From Yinghuangia sp035454725 (GTDB taxonomy: Bacteria; Actinomycetota; Actinomycetes; Streptomycetales; Streptomycetaceae), in the NCBI RefSeq assembly GCF_051388935.1, contig NZ_JBPKBI010000008.1:1-64000 (forward strand): a stretch of 64,000 nucleotides of DNA. The letters run 5' to 3'. Both the position numbers and the translations under genes were made by a program. Under the pieces are notes generated by a model, which had not been told where the DNA came from, did not search any database, and saw only the letters and a program-made list of their open reading frames with translations. Positions 34,394-43,527 of the stretch are shown in pieces. Numbering within the stretch: the stretch's first letter is position 1; each line of letters starts with the position of its first letter.

Positions 34394-35446
34394 ATGACGC
34401 AGAGACTCACCGTCCCTCCCATGTATTCGCCTTTCACCCCCGCGATCCACCCCCGCCACGCCGCCATCGACCGCAGCACCGCAGAGTGGGCCGAGAAGTT
34501 CGACATCGGCTCACGGGAACTGCGGGACCGGCTTGTGACCCACGAGATAGGCACGTTCGCCTCCCGCATCCTCCCCGAAGGCAACGAAGACGTCGTCGGC
34601 ATACTGTCCGACCTGGTGCTCTGGCTCTTCGGAGTCGACGACGGCCACTGCGAAGAGGGCGAACTCGGCGGCGAGCCGGGTGAATTGGTCGCCGAGCTGT
34701 CGCGGCTGACCTGGATCGCCCAGAACCCCGACGCGCCGATGATGCACGACGACCCGCTGGCCGGAGGCATACGGGACCTGCGCCGCCGAATCTCCGTGCA
34801 CGCCACCCCCTCCCAGGTCGCCTGCTGGGTGAACGCCCTGCGGGAGTACTTCATGTCCGTTGTCTGGGAGGCCGCACACCGCCGCAGCGGCACCGTCCCC
34901 AGCCTCAACGACTACACCCTCAAGCGCCTCTACACCGGTGCGGCCAACGTCGTCCTGCCGATGATGGAGTTCGGCTACGGCTACGAACTGCGCCCCGAGG
35001 AGCGCGACGACGTCCGCGTCCGCGCCCTCGCCGAGATGACGTACTTCATCATCGGGTGGGACAACGACATCTGCTCCTTCCACAAGGAGAGCCGGGGCGA
35101 CCGCTACTACCTCAACGTCCTCAAGGTCCTCCGGCACGAGTTCGGGATGTCCGCCGAAGAGGCACTGCACACCGCGATCGCCCAACGCGACCGGGTGACA
35201 ACCTTGTTCCTCGCCGTCCGGGACAACGTGTTCACCACCGCGAGCCCCGAACTCCGCCGGTACATCGACAGCTTCGCGGCATGCATCCGCGCCACCCAGG
35301 ACTGGTGCGTGTCTTCGGTGCGCTACACCACGCCCGACGACCCCGCCGGACTGCCGTTCGCGTTCCACGACCGGCCCACGGACACCAGCAGGGAACCCCT
35401 GCCGATCCCCGCGATCGCGTGGTGGTGGGACCTCCTGCCGGCCTGA
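34394..35446 (+). CDS. Class I terpene synthase
   Basis: A 350-residue bacterial class I terpene cyclase, with the family's usual length. The acidic metal motif reads D82-D83-GHC-E87-E88 (a DDxxxE variant) and the NSE triad is N224-D-I-C-S228-F-H-K-E232. The conserved arginine-tyrosine pair appears as SVRYTTP near the C-terminus. It ionises a prenyl diphosphate with Mg2+, most likely farnesyl diphosphate given length and motifs, but the product cannot be predicted. A P450 gene follows 51 bases later and is the obvious tailoring partner. Confidence 0.93.
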   Translation: MTQRLTVPPMYSPFTPAIHPRHAAIDRSTAEWAEKFDIGSRELRDRLVTHEIGTFASRILPEGNEDVVGILSDLVLWLFGVDDGHCEEGELGGEPGELVAELSRLTWIAQNPDAPMMHDDPLAGGIRDLRRRISVHATPSQVACWVNALREYFMSVVWEAAHRRSGTVPSLNDYTLKRLYTGAANVVLPMMEFGYGYELRPEERDDVRVRALAEMTYFIIGWDNDICSFHKESRGDRYYLNVLKVLRHEFGMSAEEALHTAIAQRDRVTTLFLAVRDNVFTTASPELRRYIDSFAACIRATQDWCVSSVRYTTPDDPAGLPFAFHDRPTDTSREPLPIPAIAWWWDLLPA

Positions 35447-35497
35447 CCAGGCCTCGGCATCGGGCAAGAACGGACAAGACACGAAAGGAAGACGGCG

Positions 35498-36847
35498 ATG
35501 GCGATGGATCTGCGCTCAGTGCCCCGCGCACCCGGTCGACTGCCCGTACTGGGGCACGCCCTGCCCCTGTGGCGGCGGCCCCTGGACTTTCTCAAGAAGC
35601 TCCCCGAGACCGGTGAGATGGTGCGCGTCGACCTGGGGACGCTGCCGGTCTACGTGGTCACCTCACCCCAACTGACCCACGACCTCCTGGTCCGCAAGGC
35701 ACCCTCCTTCGGCAGAGGCCGCTTGTTCGAACGCGCCCGAGGGCCGCTGGGCATCGGACTGCCCACGGCGGACGGCGAGTTCCACCGCAGGCACCGCAGG
35801 CTCATGCAGCCGATGTTCCACCGCAAGCAGATAGACGCGTACGCGGCGGTGATGTCCGAGAAGGCCCGGGAGATGGCCGACTCGTGGCAGGCCGGCCGCA
35901 CATTGGCGCTCAACCAGGAGATCTACGCGTTCGCCATCCGTACCCTGTCCGAGACGATGTTCTCCAGCAGGATCTCCCCGGAGGCCGCCGAGCAGGTCCG
36001 CCGACAAGTCCCGATCATGATCAAGTACACCCTCGTGCGCGCTATCCAACCCAAGATCCTGGAGCGCCTGCCCGTCCGCGCCAACCGCGACTTCGACTTC
36101 GCCGCGGCCACGCTGCGCTCCGTCATCGACGAGGTGATCGCCACCACGCGCCGCCTCGGCACCAGGGAAGACGCCATCGACCTGCTGTCCTTGCTGATCT
36201 CGGCGCGCGACGCCGACAACGGCGAAGGGCTGACCGACGTGGAGGTCCGCGACGAGCTCGTCGGGACCCTCTTCACCGGTACCGAGACCTCGGCGTCGAC
36301 GATGTCGTGGGCGTTCCACGAACTCGCCTGCAACCCGGACGTCGAGAAGAAGGTCGTCGCCGAGATCCGCGAGGTCGTGGGCGACGAGCCCGTCGGCGCC
36401 CATCACATACCGAAACTCACCTACCTGACCCGGGTCCTGGACGAGGTGGCCCGGAAGCACGCCATTCCGCTGCTGATGCGGCGGACCATCGAACCGGTCG
36501 AGTTCGGCGGCGTCCACATGCCGGTCGGCACCGAGGTCGCGTACAGCCTGTACGCGCTCCACCAGGACCGCAGGCTCTACCCCGACCCCCAGGAGTTCGA
36601 TCCCGACCGGTGGCTCCCCGAGCCCGGCCAGGACCGGCCCCGCGAAGCCTTCGTGCCCTTCGGGGCAGGCGTCCACAAGTGCATCGGGGAGCAGTACGCC
36701 CGCATGGAGATGGCCATCGGCCTGGCCACCGTCCTGCCCCGCTGGAAGCTGGTGCCCGAGCCCGGCAAGGAGGTGCGGGAGGTGGCCGCCGCGGTGGCGT
36801 ACCCGAACCAGTTGCCGATGATCCCGACGCCCCGCGAGGCCGCCTGA
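35498..36847 (+). CDS. Cytochrome P450, likely terpene hydroxylase
   Basis: A 449-residue P450 preceded by AAGGAAG. The I-helix GTETS (261-265), the EXXR pair E316-R319 (in EVARKHAIP), the PDRW-containing segment and the heme loop FVPFGAGVHKCIGEQYA with C395 are all present, so it looks functional. It lies in a two-gene unit with the terpene synthase, as with albaflavenone- or pentalenolactone-type gene pairs, and probably oxidises the cyclised hydrocarbon. A strong terminator follows. Confidence 0.92.
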   Translation: MAMDLRSVPRAPGRLPVLGHALPLWRRPLDFLKKLPETGEMVRVDLGTLPVYVVTSPQLTHDLLVRKAPSFGRGRLFERARGPLGIGLPTADGEFHRRHRRLMQPMFHRKQIDAYAAVMSEKAREMADSWQAGRTLALNQEIYAFAIRTLSETMFSSRISPEAAEQVRRQVPIMIKYTLVRAIQPKILERLPVRANRDFDFAAATLRSVIDEVIATTRRLGTREDAIDLLSLLISARDADNGEGLTDVEVRDELVGTLFTGTETSASTMSWAFHELACNPDVEKKVVAEIREVVGDEPVGAHHIPKLTYLTRVLDEVARKHAIPLLMRRTIEPVEFGGVHMPVGTEVAYSLYALHQDRRLYPDPQEFDPDRWLPEPGQDRPREAFVPFGAGVHKCIGEQYARMEMAIGLATVLPRWKLVPEPGKEVREVAAAVAYPNQLPMIPTPREAA

Positions 36848-36861
36848 GCGCAACGGGACGG

Positions 36862-36919
36862 CGTGAAGATGGGCTCGGCCCCCGCGGAACACTCCGCAGG
36901 GGCCGAGCCCGTCTTCACG
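36862..36919. terminator. Bidirectional terminator between convergent P450 genes
   Basis: A 21-bp stem (36862-36882 with 36899-36919, one wobble) encloses a loop that folds into a further 5-bp stem. The arms contain GAAGATGGGCTCGGCCCC. It lies between the stops of the terpene P450 and the CYP157-like gene. Confidence 0.8.
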
Positions 36920-36957
36920 GCCGACCGGTCCGGCACCGCCGCCGGTCGCCTATGCGT

Positions 36958-38583
36958 CTACCGGCCGCGCCGCATGCCGAACCAACCGGCCACCCGGCTG
37001 AGGAAGGAACTGCCCTCGTTCTGCCGCGAGTTCACCGGTGCGGGGGTCGGTGCGGGGGTCGGTGCGGGGGTCGTGTGCGACTCCGGCGCGGCCTCCGCCG
37101 CACCGGGCGCACCGGCCGAACCGGTCGCCGCCGGAGCAGCCGTCCGTCGGGCGCCGGCGGTCGCCTCTTCGCGGTCGCCCGCCGCGGCGGAGACGGGGAC
37201 GGCAGCCTTGACGGTGCCGGTGGATTCGGCCGAGTCGCTGCCCACCGGTGGACGAGGCGCGAACTTCACCGGCAGAGCGGTGAGTTGGCGCGACATCCAG
37301 GACGCCTCCCACGTGAGATCCTCGTCCGCGACCGCGAGGTTGAGCTCCGGAAGCCGGCCCAACAGCACGTCGATCGCCGTGTCGGTGATCGCCCGGCCGA
37401 TGTCCTGGCCCGGGCACTCGTGCGGCCCGCCGCTGAACGCCAGGTGCGACCGGTTGCCGTGCATCGGCACGCTCAAGTCCGGGCGGATCTCCGGGTCGAC
37501 GTTGCCGGGGGCCAGCCCCAGGAGCAGCATGTCGCCGGCCTTGATGTGCTGTCCCGCCAGCTCCGTGTCGCCCGTGGACCACCGTGCGGGGCACACGATC
37601 GTGGAGGGCTGGTCCCACAGGATCTGCTCCAACGCGTCCGGCAGCGTCATCCGCGCCCCGGCCAGCGACGCGCGGAACCTCGGGTCGGTGACGACCATGC
37701 GCAATGTGTTCCCGATGAGCACGGTCGTGTTGAGGTGCGCCGCGGTCAGGACCACCCGCAGGTGCTCCACGACCTCGTGGTCCGTCAGATTCGCCGGATG
37801 CGCCATGAGGGCCGACGCGAAGTCTATCCCCGGCTTCTCGCGCAGCCGCTGCACGTGCTCGGTGAGAACGGCGACGACGTACTCGTTGCTCTGGAACGCC
37901 GTGCCCGTGCCGCGGATCAGGTCGAGCGACGCGTCGACGAGCTGCGGCCCGTATTCGTCGGGCATTCCGAAGAGCTGGGTCAGCACCAGCATCGGCAGGG
38001 GCTCGGCGAACCGGGTCATCAGCTCGGCTTCGCCGTCCTCGCAGAACCCGTCGATGAGCTGGTCCGCGAACCGCGTCACGTGGCGGCGGATACCCCGCCG
38101 GTCGATTTTGCCGAGGCTGTCGGTCACCGCCGCACGCAGGCGCTCGTGCTCGTCGCCGTCGACGAACGCGACCACCGGCTGCCAGGCGACCATCGGCAGC
38201 AGCGGAGAGTCCTCGGGCAGCTTGCCTTCCGCCATGATCCGCCACGTCCGCGAGTCACGGGTGAAGCGGTTGGGCGAGCGCACCACGTCGAGGTTCTCGT
38301 TGTAGCCGAGGATCAGCCACGCGGGAACGTCGCCGTCGACCAACACCGGTGCGACGGCGCCGTGTTCGGCCCGCAGGCGCTCGTACATCCTCATCGGGTC
38401 GGTGCGGTGTTCACCGATGTGCAGCCTCGCCAGCCCGCCGGGGCCGAACGTCGCGGTGTCGTGCGCCGGACAGCCCGGCGGGGGGACGGCGGCGTCGGTG
38501 CTTGCACGCGGACCGGTGACGGTGGCGCCGGCATCGGCTCCCACGTCCGCCTTGGAGGCGTCGTCCGCGGTGGGTGTGGTCAT
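36958..38583 (-). CDS. CYP157-like cytochrome P450 without EXXR motif
   Basis: A 541-residue P450 whose ATG overlaps the GTPase stop (ATGA at 38580-38583). The heme loop SGGPHECPGQ gives C390. At the K-helix the invariant EXXR reads E319-Q-I-L-W323, matching the EQxLW arrangement described for the CYP157 family, and the I-helix lacks the usual AGxET (AAHLNTT). The last 110 residues are a long Ala/Pro/Thr-rich extension ending in a basic segment, not usual for soluble P450s. It is the final gene of a conservon, as CYP157 genes are in Streptomyces coelicolor, and may act in signalling or on an unknown substrate. Confidence 0.92.
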   Translation of the reverse strand: MTTPTADDASKADVGADAGATVTGPRASTDAAVPPPGCPAHDTATFGPGGLARLHIGEHRTDPMRMYERLRAEHGAVAPVLVDGDVPAWLILGYNENLDVVRSPNRFTRDSRTWRIMAEGKLPEDSPLLPMVAWQPVVAFVDGDEHERLRAAVTDSLGKIDRRGIRRHVTRFADQLIDGFCEDGEAELMTRFAEPLPMLVLTQLFGMPDEYGPQLVDASLDLIRGTGTAFQSNEYVVAVLTEHVQRLREKPGIDFASALMAHPANLTDHEVVEHLRVVLTAAHLNTTVLIGNTLRMVVTDPRFRASLAGARMTLPDALEQILWDQPSTIVCPARWSTGDTELAGQHIKAGDMLLLGLAPGNVDPEIRPDLSVPMHGNRSHLAFSGGPHECPGQDIGRAITDTAIDVLLGRLPELNLAVADEDLTWEASWMSRQLTALPVKFAPRPPVGSDSAESTGTVKAAVPVSAAAGDREEATAGARRTAAPAATGSAGAPGAAEAAPESHTTPAPTPAPTPAPVNSRQNEGSSFLSRVAGWFGMRRGR

Positions 38584-39203
38584 CGTGTCTCCATGTCTGC
38601 CAGCGTCAAGGCCTGCAGGTGACGGGTGAGTTCGAGCAGGACGTCGCGGCTGGACAGGCGGTTGCGCGCGTCGCAATCGACCATCGGCACCCAATCGGGC
38701 AGGTCCAACGCCTCGCGTAGCTCGGCCAGTTCGTGGCGCGGTGCGTCCGGGAAGGCGTTCACCGCCACCACGAACGGCATTCCGCGGTCTTCGAGTTTGC
38801 CGATCACGTCGAAGCTGACCTCCAGCCGACGCGTGTCCACCAGGACGACCGCCCCCAGCGCGCCGTCGAACAGCCCGTTCCACAGGAACCAGAACCGCTC
38901 CTGGCCAGGCGTGCCGAACAGGTACAGCACCAGGCGCTCGTTAAGGCTGATGCGCCCGAAGTCCATCGCCACGGTCGTCTCGGTCTTGTCCTCCACGCCG
39001 GTGACGTGGTCGACGTCCTCGCTCGCCCGGGTCATTGTTTCTTCGGTGGTGAGAGGGCGGATCTCGCTCACCGAGCGCACCATGGTGGTCTTGCCGACCC
39101 CGAACCCGCCCACGATGACGATCTTCACGGCCGTCGTCACCGACTCCGGCAGCGTGTCCTCGGCCCGCGGGCCCGGAACGGTGTCAGAGATTTTGTAGTC
39201 CAT
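38580..39203 (-). CDS. cvnD: Conservon GTPase (CvnD-like)
   Basis: A 207-residue MglA/Rab-like small GTPase. Walker A is GGFGVGKTT (32-40), the switch segment is YLFGTPGQERFWFLW, and the base-specificity loop is replaced by VAVNAFPD. Conservon GTPases form a membrane-associated signalling complex with the kinase, roadblock and DUF742 proteins. It overlaps the DUF742 gene by 20 bases and the P450 by 4, so all are co-translated. Confidence 0.93.
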   Translation of the reverse strand: MDYKISDTVPGPRAEDTLPESVTTAVKIVIVGGFGVGKTTMVRSVSEIRPLTTEETMTRASEDVDHVTGVEDKTETTVAMDFGRISLNERLVLYLFGTPGQERFWFLWNGLFDGALGAVVLVDTRRLEVSFDVIGKLEDRGMPFVVAVNAFPDAPRHELAELREALDLPDWVPMVDCDARNRLSSRDVLLELTRHLQALTLADMETR

Positions 39204-39546
39204 GCATCACCGCCTCAAGGAGTGCGGCGTCGGGCAGCGACGCAGCGGGGATCGGCGGCCGGGCCTCGACCCGGCCGGCCGCGATGAGGTCCGCCACCAG
39301 CACCATGACGATGCTGGCGGGCAGTTCCAGGTACGCGGAGATCTCGGCCACCGACAGCGGGTACTCGCACATCCGCAGAATGGCTGCCTGCTCGGGCGGC
39401 AGCTCCGGAGCCGGCTTGGCCCGCGAAACGATCAACGTGACCAGGTCCAGGCGGCTGTGCGGATGCGCGCCGCTGCGACCACCGGTCAGTACGTATAAAC
39501 GCTCGGGGACACCGTCGTCCCAGTTGAAGCCGCGCGGTTCACTCAT
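39184..39546 (-). CDS. cvnC: DUF742 conservon protein (CvnC-like)
   Basis: A 120-residue DUF742 protein with a winged-helix-like core (LPPEQAAILRMCEYPLSVAEISAYLELP). The N-terminal VPERLYVLTGGRS is typical of the family. In the conservon it links the roadblock and GTPase components. Its start overlaps the roadblock stop (ATGA at 39543-39546). Confidence 0.92.
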   Translation of the reverse strand: MSEPRGFNWDDGVPERLYVLTGGRSGAHPHSRLDLVTLIVSRAKPAPELPPEQAAILRMCEYPLSVAEISAYLELPASIVMVLVADLIAAGRVEARPPIPAASLPDAALLEAVMHGLQNL

Positions 39547-40060
39547 GTGACCTGCCCAGCCGCGGAGGCGCGCGGGGGACTGGTGAGGTGCTCCCCGATG
39601 CGCGCGACGAGATCGCGCATGGACTGGCCCATGAGCCCGGCGTCCACGCCGTCGTCCGCGAGCACGGCGAGGTACGCGCCGAGACCTGCGGCCATCATGT
39701 AGAAGAACCCGCCGTTCACCTCGATCACCACCAGCCGCATGCGCCCGTCGCTGTGCGGGAGTGCGTCGGCGATCGCNNNNNNNNNNNNNNNNNNNNNNNN
39801 NNNNNNNNNNNNNNNNNNNNNNNNNNNNNGATCACCACCAGCCGCATGCGCCCGTCGCTGTGCGGGAGTTCGTCGGCGATCGCCGACGAGAGGCTCTGCA
39901 GGCCGGCGCACGCCGCGGCGATGCGGTCGGCCGTGTCGACATCGCAGCCGTGTTGTGCGATGCACAATCCGTCGGCCGACAGCACGACCACGTGTCGGGT
40001 CTGGGGGACTCCGTCGGCCAGATCTTTGAGGATCCAGTCCAGGTCAGCTCGTTTCTGCAT
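39543..40060 (-). CDS. cvnB: Roadblock/LC7 domain protein (CvnB-like), interrupted by N gap
   Basis: A roadblock/LC7 protein starting at the ATG at 40060, overlapping the kinase stop. The N-terminal part reads LDWILKDLADGVPQTRHVVVLSADGLCIA and the C-terminal part IEVNGGFFYMMAAGLG. The gap at 39777-39829 splits it, but the 54 bases left (39723-39776) and right (39830-39883) of the Ns match except for one base. Removing one copy and the Ns (107 bases) restores a continuous 136-residue frame, the normal length of the family. The gene is therefore almost certainly intact. It acts as a GTPase-regulating partner in the conservon. Confidence 0.88.
39777..39829. other. Assembly gap (53 N) with duplicated flanks
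   Basis: Fifty-three unknown bases lie between near-identical 54-bp flanks inside the roadblock gene. This is the pattern of two contigs that overlap but were scaffolded rather than merged. Confidence 0.9.
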
Positions 40061-41633
40061 CACGATCGCCCTTGTCCAGCAAGTCGTCACGAGTGTTTTC
40101 CGGGGACTCCGGGACCTTGGTCGCCGCAGGCTCGCCGGCGACGCCCTTGGCGAACGCGTCGAGCCACAGACCCGGCTCGGTCGCCGACGAGGAGGGGGCC
40201 GCGGAAGGCGAGGGTGCCTTGCGGGGAGCCGGGGGAGCCGTCACGGCGCCACCCGGGCGCCCGCCGGCACGCGGGGCCATGGCCCGGGCGCGCCGCTGAC
40301 GCTGCGGCAGCCCGTTCGCCGTACGACCCACAACCTCGGCCGGTGCCTCTTCGCCGCGCGAGGCGAGGTTCGGCAGGGCGGAGCCGTACGACTTCTGCGA
40401 TCGGGCGGCCGGAAGCGCCCCGAGACCGGGTGCCGCGCCGGAGATGATCGATTTGGGGGCGGCGGCGATCAGTTCCTTGGGGACGACCAGGATCGCGCGG
40501 ACACCGCCGTACGCCGAGGGGCGCAGCGAGACCAGGAAGCCGTACGCCTGAGCCAGCCGGCCCACGACCGCGAGGCCGAGGCGCGGCGACTCGCCGAGGT
40601 CGGCCAAGTCGAGGCCCGCGTGGGCTTCTTCGAGCAACCGCTCGACACGCCGCCGGGCCTCGTCGGCCAGGCCGATTCCGCCGTCCTCGATCTCGATCGC
40701 GATGCCGGACTGCACCTCGCTCGCGCTCACCCGGACCATCGTCTTCGGCGGCGAGTACCGCGTGGCGTTGTCGAGGAGCTCGGCGAGCGCGTGGATCAGC
40801 GGCTCGACGGACGGACCGACCACCGCGACCTCGGCGATCGAGGTCAGTTCGATGCGCGGGTAGTCGGTGATACGCGAAGTCGCGCCCCGCAGAACGCTGT
40901 AGAGGGCGACGTTGTTCTGCCACTGGCGGCCGGGGCGGGCGCCACCGAGGACCGCGATGCTGTCCGCGAGGCGACCGATCAGCGCGGTGCCGTGGTCGAT
41001 GCGCAGGAGATCGCCGAAGACGTCGGGGTTGGTCCCGTGCCGCTCTTCCATCTCCCGCAGGTCGGTGGCCTGTTGGTGCACGATCGCCTGGACGCGGCGG
41101 GCGATGTTGACGAACGCCCGCTGCGCCGAGTCGCGCATGCCTTCCTCGGCCTCGACGGCTTCCGCCGCCGTTTTGAGCACGTCGTATTGGGCGGAGGCGA
41201 ACTCCGGGGTGATATCGGGGTTTTCGGCGATTCCGTACAGAACTTCCTGTGCGGTCTCGCCTTTTTGGAGGCGCCGGATCGTGGTGGGCAGCAGCTTCTC
41301 GGTGAGCTGCACCAGCGCGGCCTCCTGGGCGGCCAGGCTGCGCTTGAGCCCTGCGGCCTCGGCGGCGTGCCGGGCCTGCCAGTCGGCGAGTTCGGCGTCG
41401 TGCCGGCGCCGTTGCGCGGCTATGTGCCGCCCGCGGCGAGTCGCTTCCGCGGCGGCCAGGGCCACCGCGATGACGGCGCATGCGAGCGACACGGCAAGGG
41501 GGATGCGGGCGTCGCCTTCGACGAGGGCCACGGCGACAGCCGCGGCTGCGGCCGACGGAATGGTGGGCAGAAGCCAGAACAGACCAGCAGCGGTAGGACG
41601 TTGGGATTCGGGTGGGGACCCGACACGCACCAT
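40044..41633 (-). CDS. cvnA: Conservon sensor histidine kinase (CvnA-like)
   Basis: A 529-residue kinase. The ATG at 41633 has GAGG 6 bases upstream; the ATG at 41639 does not. Two N-terminal membrane segments (LFWLLPTIPSAAAAAVAVAL and IPLAVSLACAVIAVALAAAE) are followed by a coiled region. The H-box-like IDHGTALIGRLADSIAVLGG and an HATPase domain with N-box ALAELLDNATRYSP and G1 IEDGGIGLADEA come next, then a Pro/Ala-rich tail. It is the first gene of the conservon and overlaps the roadblock gene. Conservon kinases have no adjacent response regulator and signal through the GTPase complex. Confidence 0.92.
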   Translation of the reverse strand: MVRVGSPPESQRPTAAGLFWLLPTIPSAAAAAVAVALVEGDARIPLAVSLACAVIAVALAAAEATRRGRHIAAQRRRHDAELADWQARHAAEAAGLKRSLAAQEAALVQLTEKLLPTTIRRLQKGETAQEVLYGIAENPDITPEFASAQYDVLKTAAEAVEAEEGMRDSAQRAFVNIARRVQAIVHQQATDLREMEERHGTNPDVFGDLLRIDHGTALIGRLADSIAVLGGARPGRQWQNNVALYSVLRGATSRITDYPRIELTSIAEVAVVGPSVEPLIHALAELLDNATRYSPPKTMVRVSASEVQSGIAIEIEDGGIGLADEARRRVERLLEEAHAGLDLADLGESPRLGLAVVGRLAQAYGFLVSLRPSAYGGVRAILVVPKELIAAAPKSIISGAAPGLGALPAARSQKSYGSALPNLASRGEEAPAEVVGRTANGLPQRQRRARAMAPRAGGRPGGAVTAPPAPRKAPSPSAAPSSSATEPGLWLDAFAKGVAGEPAATKVPESPENTRDDLLDKGDRDAETS

Positions 41634-42662
41634 GGACATCCTCGAAATCGTGCGGACGGCGGGCTGAGGGGGACACGCCTGCTGCCGAAAAGGCGCAACA
41701 GCCTTCTGGCGGCACGCCAAGCGCCGTTGACGCGGTCGGGGGCGTGCCCCATGACACCGCACACGCAGCATGTATCAGGCTGTGGCGGCCCCGGCCAGCC
41801 CGACTCGACGGTCGGTGGCACTCCAGACGACGCGGCCACTGGTTGTAGTCGTCACACGTCATTGGGCCACTGGGGAGCATAGCCGGTTTGGACCAGGCCA
41901 GTGGCCACACCTGTCGAGCTGGGGGTTGGCGAATCCTGGCGTAACCGTGGCGCGTTCGTTGTACCAGCGACGATGCACCCACATGTCGCCGAGTCGACGT
42001 TGTCGCCTGTGCCGTCTCGGTGTGGCCTGAAGCGTGCCTGCGACCGTGCATGCACACGGGAAACGAGGGTAGCCGCGCAGCGACAAAGCGAAGACCGAGC
42101 AGATGTGCGAGCTGTGCGGCCGCGCGTTTTGTGCGGCGTATGAGTGAGCGGCGTACGAGTGTGCCGGCGGCGTCCATCGGAAGTGCCGGGACGCGCCGGC
42201 GAAGTGGTCGCAGAGCCCGCGTGATCGTGCCCCGACCAGGCGTCAGCCCGGCGCGCCTCTCCGGGGACCCGGGAATGGCCCGGGTGCGCGAAGCGGGAGG
42301 AAGAGCCCCATGGGATGTCTTTTGTTACCCCGCATACCCCGCATACCGAAGCGAGCGGGCGCGCTTCGGGGATGACAGGGCCCCTCCCTCGCCGACGAAT
42401 CGAGGGCGAGGGCCGACACTCCGGCACCTCCGGCACCTTTGGCGCCCGGCGTCGCAACCGGAACCGTGGTACGTGCCATGGGCCGTCGACCGCGGCTGGG
42501 GCGCGTGTTCACGCAGACATGTCGGTGAGGCGGTCGCGGAAGCGAGAAGGGCGCTGCCGTGCGGCAGTTCGCCACGTGACCGAGCCCCGTCCGCGACGGG
42601 CGTCCTGCGACGGACGACCACGCGCCATCCGGAACATCCGCGTCCGAAGGAGGTGACACGAC
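41634..42662. other. One-kilobase region without a supported gene
   Basis: Overlapping short frames on both strands have arginine-rich, non-protein-like compositions. The only visible elements are a tandem CCCCGCATA repeat at 42328-42345 and the ribosome binding site AAGGAGGTG just before 42663. The conservon promoter should lie in the left 200 bases. Confidence 0.4.
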
Positions 42663-43085
42663 GTGGGCACACCCCCGGACCCCGTGCCACCGAATCCGAC
42701 GCCGGCACCCGGACCGGGACCGGGTCCCGGCCCGGGACCGCTGCCTGGCCCCGCGCCGGGACCCGGCGGGCCCGATCCCGCCCCGCCCGCCCCACCACAG
42801 CCGGAGCCCGACCCGGAACCGCCGCCGCCACCGCGTCCGGAACCCGGTCCCCATCCGGGGCCGCTTCCGGGACCCGGGCCCGCGCCGGAGCCCGTGACCC
42901 GGCAGCGCAGCAGGACGCGCGCCGTCGTGCGCTCGGCACACGTGTCGGCCGGGAGCAGAAGACGAAGTCGGTCGGGCCGAGCACCGCGATCCGCGGCGCC
43001 CGCCCGGTGGGCCACCGACCTGCTTCGCAGGAGCTCGTTCGCTCCCCGCCCGACAGGCGGGGCCATCCACGGAGGGATCAGATGA
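42663..43085 (+). CDS. Proline-rich hypothetical protein
   Basis: A 140-residue frame from the GTG at 42663 with AAGGAGGTG about 8 bases upstream. The first half is dominated by proline, glycine and glutamate or aspartate (PPDPVPPNPTPAPGPG); the second is arginine-rich. The stop overlaps the ATG of the next gene (ATGA), which supports real translation, although the composition is low-complexity. It may be a short linker-like or surface protein. Function unknown. Confidence 0.5.
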   Translation: MGTPPDPVPPNPTPAPGPGPGPGPGPLPGPAPGPGGPDPAPPAPPQPEPDPEPPPPPRPEPGPHPGPLPGPGPAPEPVTRQRSRTRAVVRSAHVSAGSRRRSRSGRAPRSAAPARWATDLLRRSSFAPRPTGGAIHGGIR

Positions 43086-43492
43086 TCATCCTCGGACTCC
43101 TCATCGCGGCGGCGTGCGCGGCGTTCGTCGCGCTGCTGATCGCGTACAACACATCGGGCGGACCCGAGTACACCGTGCGTATCTTCGACCGGGACATGGT
43201 CACGCTCGACTCGTTGGCGATCTTCGTCTCCGGTGTCGCGCTCGCTCTGCTCTTCTGCCTCGGTCTGGCCCTCGCCATGGCCGCGCTCCGCGCGCACCGA
43301 CGCGCACGCCGGCGGCACTACGCCACAGTGCCCGGCGATGCGGCCCTGCGCGGACGCTCGGCCCAGCCCGAGGGGGCGGGAGAGTGGCAGGCCGACCCGA
43401 CGGTGCGCCCGCAGGGGGCCGAGACGCCGCGGCCTCGGCACGGGTCCACCGACTTTCCCGGCGGCAGCCCCCCTCAGGGCCGCGGCGGCTGA
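43082..43492 (+). CDS. Small membrane protein (LapA-like)
   Basis: A 136-residue protein with two membrane spans (IILGLLIAAACAAFVALLIA and LAIFVSGVALALLFCLGLAL) and a basic, disordered C-terminus. The GGPEYTVRIFDRDMVTLDSL between the spans resembles the LapA/DUF1049-type membrane proteins of actinobacteria. The ATG at 43082 follows GGAGGGATC. It is coupled upstream to the proline-rich gene and lies 35 bases before the phosphoribosyltransferase gene. Confidence 0.75.
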   Translation: MIILGLLIAAACAAFVALLIAYNTSGGPEYTVRIFDRDMVTLDSLAIFVSGVALALLFCLGLALAMAALRAHRRARRRHYATVPGDAALRGRSAQPEGAGEWQADPTVRPQGAETPRPRHGSTDFPGGSPPQGRGG

Positions 43493-43527
43493 CCGACACC
43501 CGATTCCTCAGGCACCTGGGGCCTGCC

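Noticed and set aside
41634..42662. Possible genes in the one-kilobase space upstream of the conservon
   Set aside because: Frames on both strands lack ribosome binding sites, recognisable domains and normal composition.
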